Positions 7,796-16,426 of a DNA stretch of 64,000 bases are shown in pieces. Below the pieces are notes generated by a model. That model saw only the letters and a list, made by a program, of their open reading frames with translations. It did no database searches and had not been told where the DNA came from. A program made the position numbers and the translations under genes. Numbering within the stretch: position 1 is the first letter of the stretch; each line of letters opens with the position of its first letter. Source of the DNA: Oscillospiraceae bacterium (GTDB lineage: Bacteria > Bacillota > Clostridia > Oscillospirales > Ruminococcaceae); assembly GCA_017847835.1 (NCBI GenBank), contig JAGASH010000008.1, positions 372,001 to 436,000 of the forward strand. The letters are read 5' to 3'.

Positions 7796-9742
7796 ATGCG
7801 CAATATTTCATTTGATATTGCTGCTATATTTATTCTGATGCTGCTGCTGTTCTCCGTTTTCTTCAGGAAAGTGACAGCCGGCAGAACAAACAAGATGTTC
7901 TTTTTCTCGGTTTTCACCTGTCTGATAAGCGCGATGTTTGAAGTTGCGGCAACTATTCTTGACGCAAACGGCACTGAATTTGTCGGAATGGTTTATTTCA
8001 CCCACACGGCTTATCTCGCGCTTCACACATCGCAGTCGTTGATTTACCTGTTTTTCGTAATCAGTCTGTTGGATTTATGGCACAAGCTTGATAATAAACC
8101 AATTCTGAAAATCGCGATTGCTGCGCCTTATGCGATTATATTTGTCCTGACGGTTACTAGCCCGTTTACGGGACTGATTTTCAGCGCGGAAAACGGTATC
8201 TACGCGCACGGTCCTCTGTTTAATGTCCTGTATATCTGCGTTGTCATTTACATAGTGCTGACGGGAATTCTTGTTCTGGTAAAGCACAAATTGCTTACAA
8301 CGTCAAAGATAATGGGCTTGCTTTCGATGGCGGTTTTATGTCTTGCGTCAGCCGTTCTTCATATGTTCTTCAAGCAGCAGCTTCTGGAATGTTTTGCCAT
8401 TGCACTCAGCCTGTTTATCGCAAGTATCACGGTTCAGCATCCCGAGGAGCTTCTCGACACGGAAACAGGTCTTTACAAGCACTCGGCTTACGGTCACGAC
8501 GCGAAGAACGCTTTCAGGAATGGCAAACACTGGCACGTCGTTATGCTGAACACCGCGAATTATGCTTCAATTAACTCAATGCTCGGCTATGAGCAGTGCG
8601 TTGAGGTGAGGAAAATCATGGCGGAAAAAATCCGCACGCTCAACAAAAATCTCGGAAACAAAGGACGGCTCTATTATCTCGACCGCGGACGTTTTCGAAT
8701 TGTTTTCAGCGAAAAAGAGCGCACACTTGCCGAAACTTTTGCGACGCTGATAAACAACGAGCTGAAAATGAAAATCCGACACAACGGCTTCGATATCAAT
8801 CTCTCACCGATGATTGTGCTTGCACGCTGTCCCGAGGAAATCGAGAGCTTCAAGTCGCTGATGGATTTCGGGCTGGATTTTCACGAGAAAACTCCCTACA
8901 CGGGAAGAGTTATTCAGGCACCCGATATTTATCGTCACGATGAATTTGAGGTGCAGAACAATATCGACAAAATCATCGAAAAAGCGCTTGAAAACCACAG
9001 TTTTCAGGTTTATTACCAGCCGATTTATTCCGTTGAGGAAAAACGATTTGTATCTGCCGAGGCACTTTTGCGGCTGTTTGACGACGAGCACGGTTTTATT
9101 TCACCGGAGCTTCTGATAACCTCCGCTGAAAAGAGCGGGGCAATCCACAAAATCGGCGAGTACGTTTTCGAGGAAGTCTGCAAATTCGTTTCGAGCAGCG
9201 ATTACAAACAGCTCGGACTTGATTATATCGAGGTGAATTTGTCGGTTGCGCAGTGTATGCACGGCGACCTTGCCGACAAAATTCTCAATATGATGCGCGA
9301 GTATAACGTTTCACCCAAGAGCATAAATCTCGAAATAACCGAAACAGCCGCGTCATACAGCCAGCGCGTAATGGCAGACAACCTCAACAAGCTCTCGCGC
9401 GCGGGAATTGAGTTTTCGCTCGATGATTTCGGCACGGGCTATTCAAATATGAAGCGCGTGGTTTCGCTCCCGCTGAAAATCGTAAAGCTCGACAAGTCCT
9501 TTGTTGACGAAAAGGAAAACCCGAAAATGTGGATTTTCCTGCAAAACACCGTCAAAATGCTGAAAGATATGAATATGGAAATCGTTGTCGAGGGCATTGA
9601 AACCAAGGAAATGCTGGACGCTTTTTCCAACTTGAAATGCGATTTCATTCAGGGATACTATTTTTCAAAGGCAATTCCCAAGGACGATTTCGTGAAATTC
9701 ATTTCCGAGGCTCATCAGAAGGAACTCAAAAAAGCAGAATAA
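7796..9742 (+). CDS. Membrane EAL-domain cyclic-di-GMP phosphodiesterase with degenerate GGDEF
   Basis: 648 aa. Residues 1-205 hold about six or seven membrane helices and look like a 7TM sensor. A GGDEF-like domain follows (about 220-375), but its signature is replaced by LDRGRFRIVF, so no cyclase activity is expected. The EAL domain (about 390-640) keeps the catalytic marks: SAEALLRL, the ITETA glutamate, DDFGTGYS, KLDKSF, VVEGIET and QGYYFSKA. It is predicted to hydrolyse c-di-GMP to pGpG, perhaps gated by the membrane sensor. The start is well supported by AAAGGAGG 8 nt before the ATG. Confidence 0.9.
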   Translation: MRNISFDIAAIFILMLLLFSVFFRKVTAGRTNKMFFFSVFTCLISAMFEVAATILDANGTEFVGMVYFTHTAYLALHTSQSLIYLFFVISLLDLWHKLDNKPILKIAIAAPYAIIFVLTVTSPFTGLIFSAENGIYAHGPLFNVLYICVVIYIVLTGILVLVKHKLLTTSKIMGLLSMAVLCLASAVLHMFFKQQLLECFAIALSLFIASITVQHPEELLDTETGLYKHSAYGHDAKNAFRNGKHWHVVMLNTANYASINSMLGYEQCVEVRKIMAEKIRTLNKNLGNKGRLYYLDRGRFRIVFSEKERTLAETFATLINNELKMKIRHNGFDINLSPMIVLARCPEEIESFKSLMDFGLDFHEKTPYTGRVIQAPDIYRHDEFEVQNNIDKIIEKALENHSFQVYYQPIYSVEEKRFVSAEALLRLFDDEHGFISPELLITSAEKSGAIHKIGEYVFEEVCKFVSSSDYKQLGLDYIEVNLSVAQCMHGDLADKILNMMREYNVSPKSINLEITETAASYSQRVMADNLNKLSRAGIEFSLDDFGTGYSNMKRVVSLPLKIVKLDKSFVDEKENPKMWIFLQNTVKMLKDMNMEIVVEGIETKEMLDAFSNLKCDFIQGYYFSKAIPKDDFVKFISEAHQKELKKAE

Positions 9743-9747
9743 TTTCA

Positions 9748-9785
9748 CCGCTCGCGGAAAAAATACCGTGAGCGATGTTTTTCAT
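9748..9785 (+). terminator. Probable terminator after the EAL gene
   Basis: CGCTCGCGG pairs with CCGTGAGCG (one G-T pair) across an 8-nt A-rich loop, followed by a T-rich stretch before the next gene's ribosome site. Confidence 0.6.
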
Positions 9786-9809
9786 AAATTAAAAATGGGA
9801 GGAATTTTT

Positions 9810-10787
9810 ATGTGTACTGCTGCCGCTTATCTCGCGCAAAAGGACAGGCTTTTTTTCGGGAGAACGCTTGATTACGAGTTTTCTTACGGCGAGAGCATTG
9901 TTGTGGTTCCGCGGAATTTTCAGTTAAAGCTCCGCAATGAAGCCGCTTTAGACGCGCACTACGCGCTTATCGGAACAGCGCACGCTGCCGGAGGATATCC
10001 GCTGATTTATGACGCTGTGAACGAAAAAGGGCTTGCTATGGCGGGGCTGAACTTTGTCGGAAACGCGGTTTACCGCGACTGCTCTCCCGATAAAATCAAT
10101 CTCGCGACATTTGAGTTTATCCCGTACCTGCTCGGAAAGTGTGCAAATCTCGCCGAAGCACGGGAGCTTCTCACGAAAATCAACCTTACAAACGACGCGT
10201 TTTCCGAGCAAATGCCAATTGCGCGGCTGCACTGGATAATCGCGGACAAAAGCGGTACAATCGTTGTCGAGAGCGTTGAAAGCGGGGTTTTCGTGTACGA
10301 CAACCCTGTCGGAGTTATGGCGAACAACCCGCCGTTTCCGCAGCAGCTCACAAATCTCGCAAATTATGTCAATCTCTCCGCGAAAGAGCCGCAAAACCGT
10401 TTTTGCGCGGACTTGCCGATTTCGCTTTACAGCAGGGGAATGGGAGCAATCGGGCTTCCCGGCGACCTTTCCTCGGAGTCGCGTTTTGTACGGGCTGCGT
10501 TTGTGCTGAACAACTCCAAGCTCGACAACCCGAAAAACGCTGTTTCGCAGTTTTTCCATATTCTCGGTGCGGTTGACCAGCAGAGGGGCTGCTGTGAGCT
10601 TGCTGATGAAAAGTACGAAATCACGATTTACACAAGCTGTATCGACTGTGCAAACGGAATTTACCACTACACGACCTATAACAATCATCAAATCAGCGCT
10701 GTGGATATGAATAAAGAAAATCTCGACGGCACGGAGCTTGTTGTTTATCCGATGATTGAAGAGGAACAGATTTGTTTTCAGAACTGA
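9810..10787 (+). CDS. Choloylglycine hydrolase family enzyme (bile-salt-hydrolase-like)
   Basis: Ntn-type linear amide hydrolase, 325 aa. After loss of Met1 the catalytic nucleophile would be Cys2 (MCTAAAYLA). The other bile salt hydrolase active-site residues are at almost the same positions: R18 and D21 (GRTLDYEF), N81 (AGLNF), N173 (ANNPPF) and R225 within GLPGDLSSESRFVR. This pattern favours conjugated bile salt or an N-acyl amino acid as substrate over penicillin V, but specificity cannot be settled by reading. No signal peptide, so cytosolic. The ATG at 9810 follows GGGAGG and places Cys at position 2; upstream in-frame codons would not. Single-gene unit ending at a bidirectional terminator. 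Confidence 0.88.
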   Translation: MCTAAAYLAQKDRLFFGRTLDYEFSYGESIVVVPRNFQLKLRNEAALDAHYALIGTAHAAGGYPLIYDAVNEKGLAMAGLNFVGNAVYRDCSPDKINLATFEFIPYLLGKCANLAEARELLTKINLTNDAFSEQMPIARLHWIIADKSGTIVVESVESGVFVYDNPVGVMANNPPFPQQLTNLANYVNLSAKEPQNRFCADLPISLYSRGMGAIGLPGDLSSESRFVRAAFVLNNSKLDNPKNAVSQFFHILGAVDQQRGCCELADEKYEITIYTSCIDCANGIYHYTTYNNHQISAVDMNKENLDGTELVVYPMIEEEQICFQN

Positions 10788-10805
10788 CTGCCGAAAAATT
10801 GCACA

Positions 10806-10840
10806 AAAAAGCCGCGCTCAAAAGAACGCGGCTTGTGTTT
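10806..10840. terminator. Bidirectional terminator between convergent genes
   Basis: AAGCCGCG (10809-10816) pairs with CGCGGCTT (10827-10834). T-rich runs follow on both strands, serving the amidase gene and the M23 peptidase gene. Confidence 0.8.
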
Positions 10841-12633
10841 TATAAAGGCAGATACGGTTCGGGGGGAACCTTATGTCCGTTTACATGTACCTCGATGTGC
10901 AGGTGATTTCCGTAGGAACGTCCCGTAGAGCCGACAAATGCGATATGTTCGCCTGCCGTCACGCGCTGTCCGACGTAGATATCCGCAATCGCGCTGCAAT
11001 GCGCATAATACGTCTGCATTCCGTTATCGTGAGTTATTACGACAAGATTTCCATAGCCGCCGTTGCAGGAGAGATAGTTTGCGTTTTCTTCGTAGTAAAT
11101 GGTCGTGACAACACCGCTGTCGCCTGCGAAAATCGGTGTTCCATAGGGCGCCAGAATATCCTGACCTGTATGTCCCGGATAACCGCCCCAGCCGTAGCTT
11201 ATTGTGCCGACGCCCTGAGGAAGCGGCCATATCAGCTTTCCTGCCTCGGTTGTCGTGGCGTTTGCGGAAATTGTCGGGCGCTCCATTGTACCCTTTGCGA
11301 TAATGCGGGTAACGGGCGCTTTGAGGGTAACTCTCGAAAGCACGCTTCTCGCGACCTCAACTCCGTTTATGTAGGAAACATTCGCTACAACCGCGCTGTC
11401 TCCGTTCACGCCGGGTACGGTAATCAGATTATCTCCCTTGAATCGCTTGTTTGTGGTAACGTATTCCGTATCGTAAGGAATTTCTTCGTTATACTGTTCC
11501 TCACGGGTGATAATGACGTTCAGATAAGGTTCTTCCTGAGTTATCATAAACTTGTCGCCGACGTAAACTCTTGTTCTTTCGTTGAAGCCGGGGTTCAGAC
11601 GGGCAAGCTCTTCATAGCTCAGCCCTGTTTTTGAAACGATTGTGGAAGGCGAGTCGCCCTCAACAACCGTGTAATACGCGGCAACCTTTCTGTTTGACGT
11701 GAGCAGGGAAATCAGCGAGTCCTCGTTTATAAAGCTCTCGGAAAGGTAAAGACCGGGAACAAACTCAATTTCCTTCTCAAAAACAACGCTTTCCTTGGGG
11801 TTGTCCGTGCGGTATTTTTCAAGAAGTCCGTTGAGCGCGCTTTCGGTTTTTTTGTTGTCAAGAAGCGTGCCGTAATATGCGTCGCCGATGTACACACCAA
11901 AGCCGTATTCAATCTGCTTGTCCAGAAGCTGAAGCATACGGTCGGTAACCTGATAGGTTGAAAGCGTGGAGCCGTAGCCTACCATATCCACTTCAAATGT
12001 GTTCGTAAATGTCACGACGTCCGTTGAAGCACCCGTGTAGTTGATACGCTCCTGAAGCATTTGCTCTGCGTCGGAATACACGGTTTCATCGTCGATATAG
12101 CCCACGAAATTTCCGTTTACCGTGAGCTTAATGGCGTATGTCTGATTTGTTGCATAAGAGATGATATTGAACAGGAAAATGCAGGAAACCACGGGCAGCG
12201 CGTAGTTAAACAGCGTAACGGCAAGTCCGCGTTTTCCGAAAATCGCTCTGCCGATAAACTTCACAAAAGCACCAAAGCTCGCTTTTGCGCCGTTTTCGCG
12301 CTTTTCGCGGGAAAGCTCTGCGCTTCCGACCTTAAATGCTTTGAAATAGCGCACAAACGGTGCGGAGATGACTTTCCAGACTGACTTGAAGAACCGAACC
12401 AGATACTTTTTCACGCGGTCAAATCCACGCAAAAACGCGGCAATGCAGTAAAGAATTCCGTGCACAAAAAGCGTCACCAGCTTCATAAGCGCCAGAAAAA
12501 ACATTTCTCCGGCTTTTGATATGAAGTCGTACAGCTTGTTACCGAATTCTCGGATTTTCGATTTATTTTCAGCCGTTTCAGCGGAAATATCTTCCTTTAT
12601 GTTCAAATTTGAATTATCCTTGTTGGAACTCAA
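10840..12633 (-). CDS. Membrane-anchored M23 peptidoglycan endopeptidase with LysM and G5 domains
   Basis: 597 aa cell-wall hydrolase. A long cytosolic or amphipathic N-terminus and one strong membrane helix (about 140-160, LAVTLFNYALPVVSCIFLFN) precede an outer part. This holds a spacer domain, a LysM motif (YYTVVEGDSPSTIVSKTGLS to VYVGDKFMI), a G5 domain (starting at ITREEQYNEEIPYDTEYV) and a C-terminal M23 zinc peptidase. Zinc and catalytic motifs GHTGQD and HLHIEVH are intact, so it should cut peptide cross-bridges. Start is TTG at 12633 behind AAGGAGG. A WalR-like box next to its promoter fits control by cell-wall homeostasis signals. Confidence 0.9.
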   Translation of the reverse strand: MSSNKDNSNLNIKEDISAETAENKSKIREFGNKLYDFISKAGEMFFLALMKLVTLFVHGILYCIAAFLRGFDRVKKYLVRFFKSVWKVISAPFVRYFKAFKVGSAELSREKRENGAKASFGAFVKFIGRAIFGKRGLAVTLFNYALPVVSCIFLFNIISYATNQTYAIKLTVNGNFVGYIDDETVYSDAEQMLQERINYTGASTDVVTFTNTFEVDMVGYGSTLSTYQVTDRMLQLLDKQIEYGFGVYIGDAYYGTLLDNKKTESALNGLLEKYRTDNPKESVVFEKEIEFVPGLYLSESFINEDSLISLLTSNRKVAAYYTVVEGDSPSTIVSKTGLSYEELARLNPGFNERTRVYVGDKFMITQEEPYLNVIITREEQYNEEIPYDTEYVTTNKRFKGDNLITVPGVNGDSAVVANVSYINGVEVARSVLSRVTLKAPVTRIIAKGTMERPTISANATTTEAGKLIWPLPQGVGTISYGWGGYPGHTGQDILAPYGTPIFAGDSGVVTTIYYEENANYLSCNGGYGNLVVITHDNGMQTYYAHCSAIADIYVGQRVTAGEHIAFVGSTGRSYGNHLHIEVHVNGHKVPPEPYLPL

Positions 12634-12669
12634 ATTTTATCCTCCTTTTCCCGAAAAATTCACAACTCT

Positions 12670-12698
12670 ATTATAACAAATTTGTAACCAAATTGCAA
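12670..12698 (-). promoter_or_regulatory. Promoter for the M23 peptidase
   Basis: Minus strand TTGCAA (12693-12698), 17-bp spacer, perfect TATAAT (12670-12675). Confidence 0.7.
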
Positions 12699-12721
12699 TC
12701 TTTTTGTAACTTTTTTGTAAC
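12683..12721 (+). promoter_or_regulatory. WalR (YycF)-like binding box upstream of the M23 peptidase
   Basis: Three TGTAAC hexamers at 12683-12688, 12705-12710 and 12716-12721. The last two form TGTAAC-N5-TGTAAC, an exact match to the known WalR consensus TGTWAH-N5-TGTWAH. The third is two helical turns away, inside the promoter spacer. The pair sits 7 bp upstream of the -35 of a LysM/M23 wall hydrolase, the classic WalR target type. The repeats read on the strand opposite to the gene. Regulation is inferred. Confidence 0.55.
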
Positions 12722-12744
12722 TTTTTCGGTTTTTTTCAGATAAT

Positions 12745-12784
12745 TATCACAAAAACATAGGGGCAGACAAACCTGCCCCTAAAC
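12745..12784 (-). terminator. Intrinsic terminator after the HPr gene
   Basis: TAGGGGCAG pairs with CTGCCCCTA (12758-12766 with 12773-12781) across a 6-nt loop, with a T-rich run following on the minus strand. Confidence 0.75.
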
Positions 12785-12808
12785 TTATCAAATTCTGATT
12801 TGCAAAAA

Positions 12809-13072
12809 TTATTCAGCAAATTCGCTCTCAACAAGCTTTACAAGACCGTCAACAGCGAGCTGCTCGTCGGAACCGTCAGCGATAATACGGATTTTTGCGC
12901 CGCCTACGATACCGAGCGAAAGAATGCCGAGCAGGGACTTTGCGTTTACTCTGCGCTCTTCCTTCTCAACCCAGATAGAAGACTTGTACTCATTAGCCTT
13001 CTGGATAAAGAATGTAGCAGGTCTTGCGTGTAAACCAACCTGATTTTTTACTTCAATGTCTTTCATGCACAT
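12809..13072 (-). CDS. ptsH: HPr phosphocarrier protein
   Basis: 87-aa PTS phosphocarrier, passing phosphate from enzyme I to sugar-specific EIIA proteins. With the start at 13072 the active-site histidine is residue 15 (VGLHARPATFF) and the regulatory serine is residue 46 (VNAKSLLGILSLG), the standard numbering of HPr. This, and the 8-nt distance to GGAGG, supports that start over the next ATG at 13066. Having both residues means it can act in sugar transport and, if an HPr kinase exists, in catabolite repression. No enzyme I is in the window. A strong promoter lies at 13215-13243. Confidence 0.9.
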   Translation of the reverse strand: MCMKDIEVKNQVGLHARPATFFIQKANEYKSSIWVEKEERRVNAKSLLGILSLGIVGGAKIRIIADGSDEQLAVDGLVKLVESEFAE

Positions 13073-13214
13073 AACAATAACCTCCAAAAATAATTCGTTT
13101 GTCAGCAGTAACCCTTCGATGTCTTTTATTCTGCTTTTGGAACGCGTTTCGCCGTTTTTTCGGACTTTTCTGTTTCATCCGTACGTTTTCGTCGAACTCT
13201 GCCTTCCAAATATA

Positions 13215-13243
13215 AGTATATCCAAAATATTCTTTTTAGTCAA
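13215..13243 (-). promoter_or_regulatory. Sigma-A promoter for HPr
   Basis: Minus strand TTGACT (13238-13243), 17-bp spacer, TATACT (13215-13220). This gives a leader of about 135 nt. Confidence 0.75.
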
Positions 13244-13412
13244 CAGAGATTTTAAAATTTTATGCTTTCTAGCCCGAATTTCTGTTTTTTTACTTATATT
13301 TGCACAATCAAACCGTTTACACTTGTGCACAATGTACAATTAATTTTCAACAAGATATTCAACATAAACATCAGTTTTCAACAATTTGAACCTGCTGAAG
13401 ATGTGACAAAAA
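13244..13412. other. AT-rich intergenic stretch with short repeats
   Basis: The 340-bp gap between HPr and the GNAT gene (13073-13412) contains the HPr promoter and no convincing gene. Beyond the promoter there is a 10-bp palindrome TTGTGCACAA (about 13323-13332) and, on the minus strand, three TGTTGAA repeats between about 13350 and 13388. Their role is unknown; they could be an operator or chance in AT-rich DNA. Confidence 0.35.
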
Positions 13413-13877
13413 TCACAAAATCTGTTCCATTGTGGTTTTCATAACCGAAAGCCCCATTCTGTTGTAGAATTTCAGCGCGCTTTCGTTGCACTCCCACACG
13501 TTGAGCGTGACATTATAACAGCCGCTTTCCTTTGCAAAACCCAGCACATATTTATAAAGAGCAGTTCCGATGTGCTCGTGACGGTGATTTTCGTCAACGC
13601 AGAGGTCGTCGATGTAAAGCGTGGTGAATTTTTCAAGGGAGTTGTCGTCGTGCCGCTGAAAAACGCAAAACGCATAGCCCTCAACCCGTCCGTCAACAAG
13701 TGCCGTGAAAATCGGTCTTTCATCGTCCGCGATTATTTCGCGAAGCTCGTCCTCGGTGTATTTTTTCGAGCCGCGCCGAAAGATATCGGGACGTTTTTCG
13801 GAATGAACCCTGTGAACCTGCAAAAGCAAGTCCGTAATCCTTGGAATGTCCTCAAAGGTTGCTCGTCTAATCTCCAT
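13413..13877 (-). CDS. GNAT family N-acetyltransferase
   Basis: 154 aa with the GNAT fold: N-terminal MEIRRATFEDIPRITDLL, the acetyl-CoA-binding region DDLCVDENHRHEHIGTALYK (the usual RxxGxG loop is seen as H-R-H-E-H-I-G-T, slightly altered), and the C-terminal NVWECNESALKFYNRMGL motif. It transfers an acetyl group from acetyl-CoA to an unknown amine. It is the last gene of a five-gene operon: its start codon lies one base beyond the kinase stop codon. Acetylation of a partner from this operon is possible but unproven. Confidence 0.85.
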   Translation of the reverse strand: MEIRRATFEDIPRITDLLLQVHRVHSEKRPDIFRRGSKKYTEDELREIIADDERPIFTALVDGRVEGYAFCVFQRHDDNSLEKFTTLYIDDLCVDENHRHEHIGTALYKYVLGFAKESGCYNVTLNVWECNESALKFYNRMGLSVMKTTMEQIL

Positions 13878-13878
13878 T

Positions 13879-15147
13879 TTAGTCCTCGATTGTAAATTTT
13901 TCCTCGCCGACGGAAATTGTCGTTCCCGTGAAAATCGGCGCTGCGCTTCCGGCAGGAACAGGCTTTTCCGTGCCGTTCGGCAAAACGCAGCTCCAGTCGC
14001 TTTCGGTGAGGTTTTTCAATCCCCAGAGCGCGGGATTTTTCTTGTTGCGGACAACCTCCGCACAAACGCGAACGTCTTCGTCAAACACCCTCGCTCCGTC
14101 AAAAAGCAGCACTCGGTTCTTCTCGCCGACAAGCGAAAGCGGCTTTGAATAGTGCGTCCCGCACGGGCAAATCAGCTTTCCGTCCTCGTCTGTGTTCATC
14201 GCAGGCAGGAAGTTTTGTATTCCGCAGGGACAAGCCGTGATGTCACCGCGAAGCCGTTTCAGCAAATCCAGCCACTGCTTCTCGATAAGTCGCTTCTGCG
14301 GCTCGTTCAAGCCCGTGGTGAACGAAAATTCAAACGCTTCTTTTATGTAATCGGGCATTATCTGCCAGAATTTGATTATGTTGTTGTGGACGCCGCGCAC
14401 AGGACGGTTGCTGTCGTCGTCGGGGTCGTACACGAAAAGCGGCTCAAAGCCGTAGTGACGGCGCTCTGCTTCCTCGGTCAGACAAACGCTTTTGAGCACT
14501 TTGCTTCCTTCGAGCGGGTCGCCGCGCAAAAGAAGTCTGAACAGCACAACCGCGAGCGAATATCTGTCCGTGAACTTGTCGGGAGCTTTTTCCCCGCGGA
14601 CAATTTCGGGCGCCATATAGCCGGGTTTTCCCGCAATTCCGAGATGTTCGCCGTAGGGCGCGATGTTGTCACAGTCGCAGATAAGCACGTCACCGTCGCT
14701 CGGTCTGATGAAAAATCCGCCGTCGTTCAGGTCCTGATAGCTCTTTCCGCTGTTGTGGAGCGCACGGAAAGCAGACGTAATCTTAATTGCGGAATTTACC
14801 ACGGAATACAGCCCCGACAGCTTCACGCGCGCGTTCAGCACATCGGAAAACGGCTTGTACTCCTCGGGAACAAGCTCCATCAAAAAACCGAAGCTCCCGT
14901 CGATTTTCTCGGTGAGATACAGCGGCATAACGAACGCGTCGTCGATTTTGTCCTCGGTAAGACGGCTCAGATTTTCGCGGAAAATCTCGGGGCTGCGAAG
15001 CTTGTTCGCGAAGTACATTTTGAGCGCGTACTCTTTCCCGCCGAATTCCGCTTTGTAGACCGTTCCCTGACCGCCCGAGCCGAGCACGCTCAGTATTTTC
15101 GCTGAGCCGCCGAGCTCAAGAGCAACGCTGTCACCTATCTTCAACAT
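13879..15147 (-). CDS. Ser/Thr protein kinase of the TerY-P (kinase/phosphatase/vWA) type
   Basis: 422 aa. Kinase fold with glycine loop GSGGQGTV (23-30), ATP-anchoring K43 (YALKMY), catalytic loop SYQDLNDGGFF (D139, N141; the usual HRD is YQD), metal motif CDCDN (D158, D160, in place of DFG) and APE at 179-181. A cysteine pair region (ACPCG, CPCGTHY, about 325-355) and a C-terminal FHA-like beta segment follow. The YQD and DCDN variants resemble the kinases of phosphorylation triads described alongside TerY. Soluble, no membrane helix. Neighbours are a TerY-C-like zinc protein, a membrane Fe-S protein and a Sel1 protein. No PP2C phosphatase or vWA protein is in the window. Confidence 0.8.
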   Translation of the reverse strand: MLKIGDSVALELGGSAKILSVLGSGGQGTVYKAEFGGKEYALKMYFANKLRSPEIFRENLSRLTEDKIDDAFVMPLYLTEKIDGSFGFLMELVPEEYKPFSDVLNARVKLSGLYSVVNSAIKITSAFRALHNSGKSYQDLNDGGFFIRPSDGDVLICDCDNIAPYGEHLGIAGKPGYMAPEIVRGEKAPDKFTDRYSLAVVLFRLLLRGDPLEGSKVLKSVCLTEEAERRHYGFEPLFVYDPDDDSNRPVRGVHNNIIKFWQIMPDYIKEAFEFSFTTGLNEPQKRLIEKQWLDLLKRLRGDITACPCGIQNFLPAMNTDEDGKLICPCGTHYSKPLSLVGEKNRVLLFDGARVFDEDVRVCAEVVRNKKNPALWGLKNLTESDWSCVLPNGTEKPVPAGSAAPIFTGTTISVGEEKFTIED

Positions 15148-15175
15148 AAAAACACCACCCGAAAATTACTGAAAA

Positions 15176-15526
15176 TCAGAACCCGCCGCCCGAGAGTGAC
15201 TCGAAATTCTCCTCGGCAGAGGTTTCCGCAGCGTTTCCGCACCATTCGCAGACGGTTTCGTTTTCACCGTTCCAGCAGGTGGTTTTTCCGCACTCGCTGC
15301 ACTGGAAAAATCCCTTTGCTCCGCAGTAAGGGCAGGAAGGATACTCGGTTGTAACGTAGACGTTGCCCGAAATTTCCGTATCGCCGAATTTCTCGCGGGA
15401 AGCCGTGTGCTCGGACACCTTGAATGCCCAAGTCGCGTACCAAGCCTCGTCCTCGCGCTGTTCTGCGCGTATTCCGAAAAGCCCGTGAGTTTCCTTGCAC
15501 TTTGTCAAAATAACAGCTGCTTTCAT
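15176..15526 (-). CDS. Small zinc-ribbon protein resembling the TerY-C domain
   Basis: 116 aa. The N-terminal half (AWYATWAFKVSEHTASREKF) is followed by SCPYCGAKGFFQCSECGKTTCW and VCEWCGN. That gives four Cys-x2-Cys-type elements and probably two zinc sites. The CPYCG...C..CG...C......C.WCG spacing resembles the TerY-C metal-binding domain that usually sits with vWA proteins and kinases in stress-response phosphorylation clusters. Here it is a stand-alone gene directly before the kinase (28-nt gap). ACGGAGG precedes the ATG. The family assignment is by eye and should be taken as probable. Confidence 0.6.
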   Translation of the reverse strand: MKAAVILTKCKETHGLFGIRAEQREDEAWYATWAFKVSEHTASREKFGDTEISGNVYVTTEYPSCPYCGAKGFFQCSECGKTTCWNGENETVCEWCGNAAETSAEENFESLSGGGF

Positions 15527-15543
15527 TGTTTTTCCTCCGTATT

Positions 15544-16419
15544 TCAGTTTTGATTATTCACATTTTCCGATTTCGCGCCCGTTTTACCCGCAGGCAGCGC
15601 GCCTTTCGGGCAGGCTTTCACACATTCCATACACAAGATACATTCCGTGCCGTTTTCGCGTTTTCGGGAATTGTCGGTTATTTTCACGTTCATCGGGCAC
15701 ACCTTCTCGCATTTCCCGCAGGAAACGCACTTGCTTTTATCGCAGTTTATCCGAAGCAGCGAGAAGTAACTCATCGGTTTCAGGAAAACGGTTATCGGGC
15801 AAATGTACTTGCAGAATGCGCGGTTGTCCTTGAATACAAACGCGAGTATAATTCCGCTTGCGTAGTACAGGATATTTCCGATAAGGAAGCTCCAGAACAT
15901 AATTTTTTCGAGGTTTCCGACGTGCGCTAAAAACAGGCACGCAACAAAAACCAGCGATACCGCAAAGGTTATGTAGCGGATAAAACCGAGCTTTTTTCGC
16001 GGCGATTTCGGCGTTTTGTAGGGCAGGAAGTCGAGCACCATTGCCGTCCAGCACGCGTACCCGCACCAGCCTCGCCCGAAAAGCAGCGGGCCTGCGATTT
16101 TCGCGACAGCATAGTGAATTGTTGCCGCTTCAAATACTCCCGTGAAAAGGTAGTACCAAAAGCCCTCAATCTGCATATTTTCATTGCAGATAAGCCCGAG
16201 ATACACCAGCATATAAAGCCCCACAAGAAGCTGTGTGACGTGCCGCGCATACTTAAATCCGCGAATGAATAAGGCTATTCCGAGCGCGACCGAGCAGCCG
16301 ATGTAGCTGAAGTTGAACAGATAGAAAATTTTGTCGTTTGCAAGCCAAAGCACGACCGCTATCGTTTCAAAAACAACCAGCATTATTATCGGCAAAAGGT
16401 ATTTTTTCAGCGTTTTCAT
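15544..16419 (-). CDS. Polytopic membrane protein with two 4Fe-4S clusters (NapH/YccM-like)
   Basis: 291 aa with about six membrane helices, the motif GRGWCGYACWTAMVLDF typical of NapH/NosR/CcoG-related proteins, a second Cys pair (CKYICPI), and a C-terminal ferredoxin domain with two Cys-x2-Cys-x2-Cys-x3-Cys-Pro sets (CVSCGKCEKVCP and CILCMECVKACP). It should pass electrons across or along the membrane; donor and acceptor are unknown. The gene lies inside the Sel1-kinase operon (7-nt gap upstream, 17-nt downstream), so a redox input to the kinase is a reasonable guess only. Confidence 0.82.
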   Translation of the reverse strand: MKTLKKYLLPIIMLVVFETIAVVLWLANDKIFYLFNFSYIGCSVALGIALFIRGFKYARHVTQLLVGLYMLVYLGLICNENMQIEGFWYYLFTGVFEAATIHYAVAKIAGPLLFGRGWCGYACWTAMVLDFLPYKTPKSPRKKLGFIRYITFAVSLVFVACLFLAHVGNLEKIMFWSFLIGNILYYASGIILAFVFKDNRAFCKYICPITVFLKPMSYFSLLRINCDKSKCVSCGKCEKVCPMNVKITDNSRKRENGTECILCMECVKACPKGALPAGKTGAKSENVNNQN

Positions 16420-16426
16420 CTTGCGC

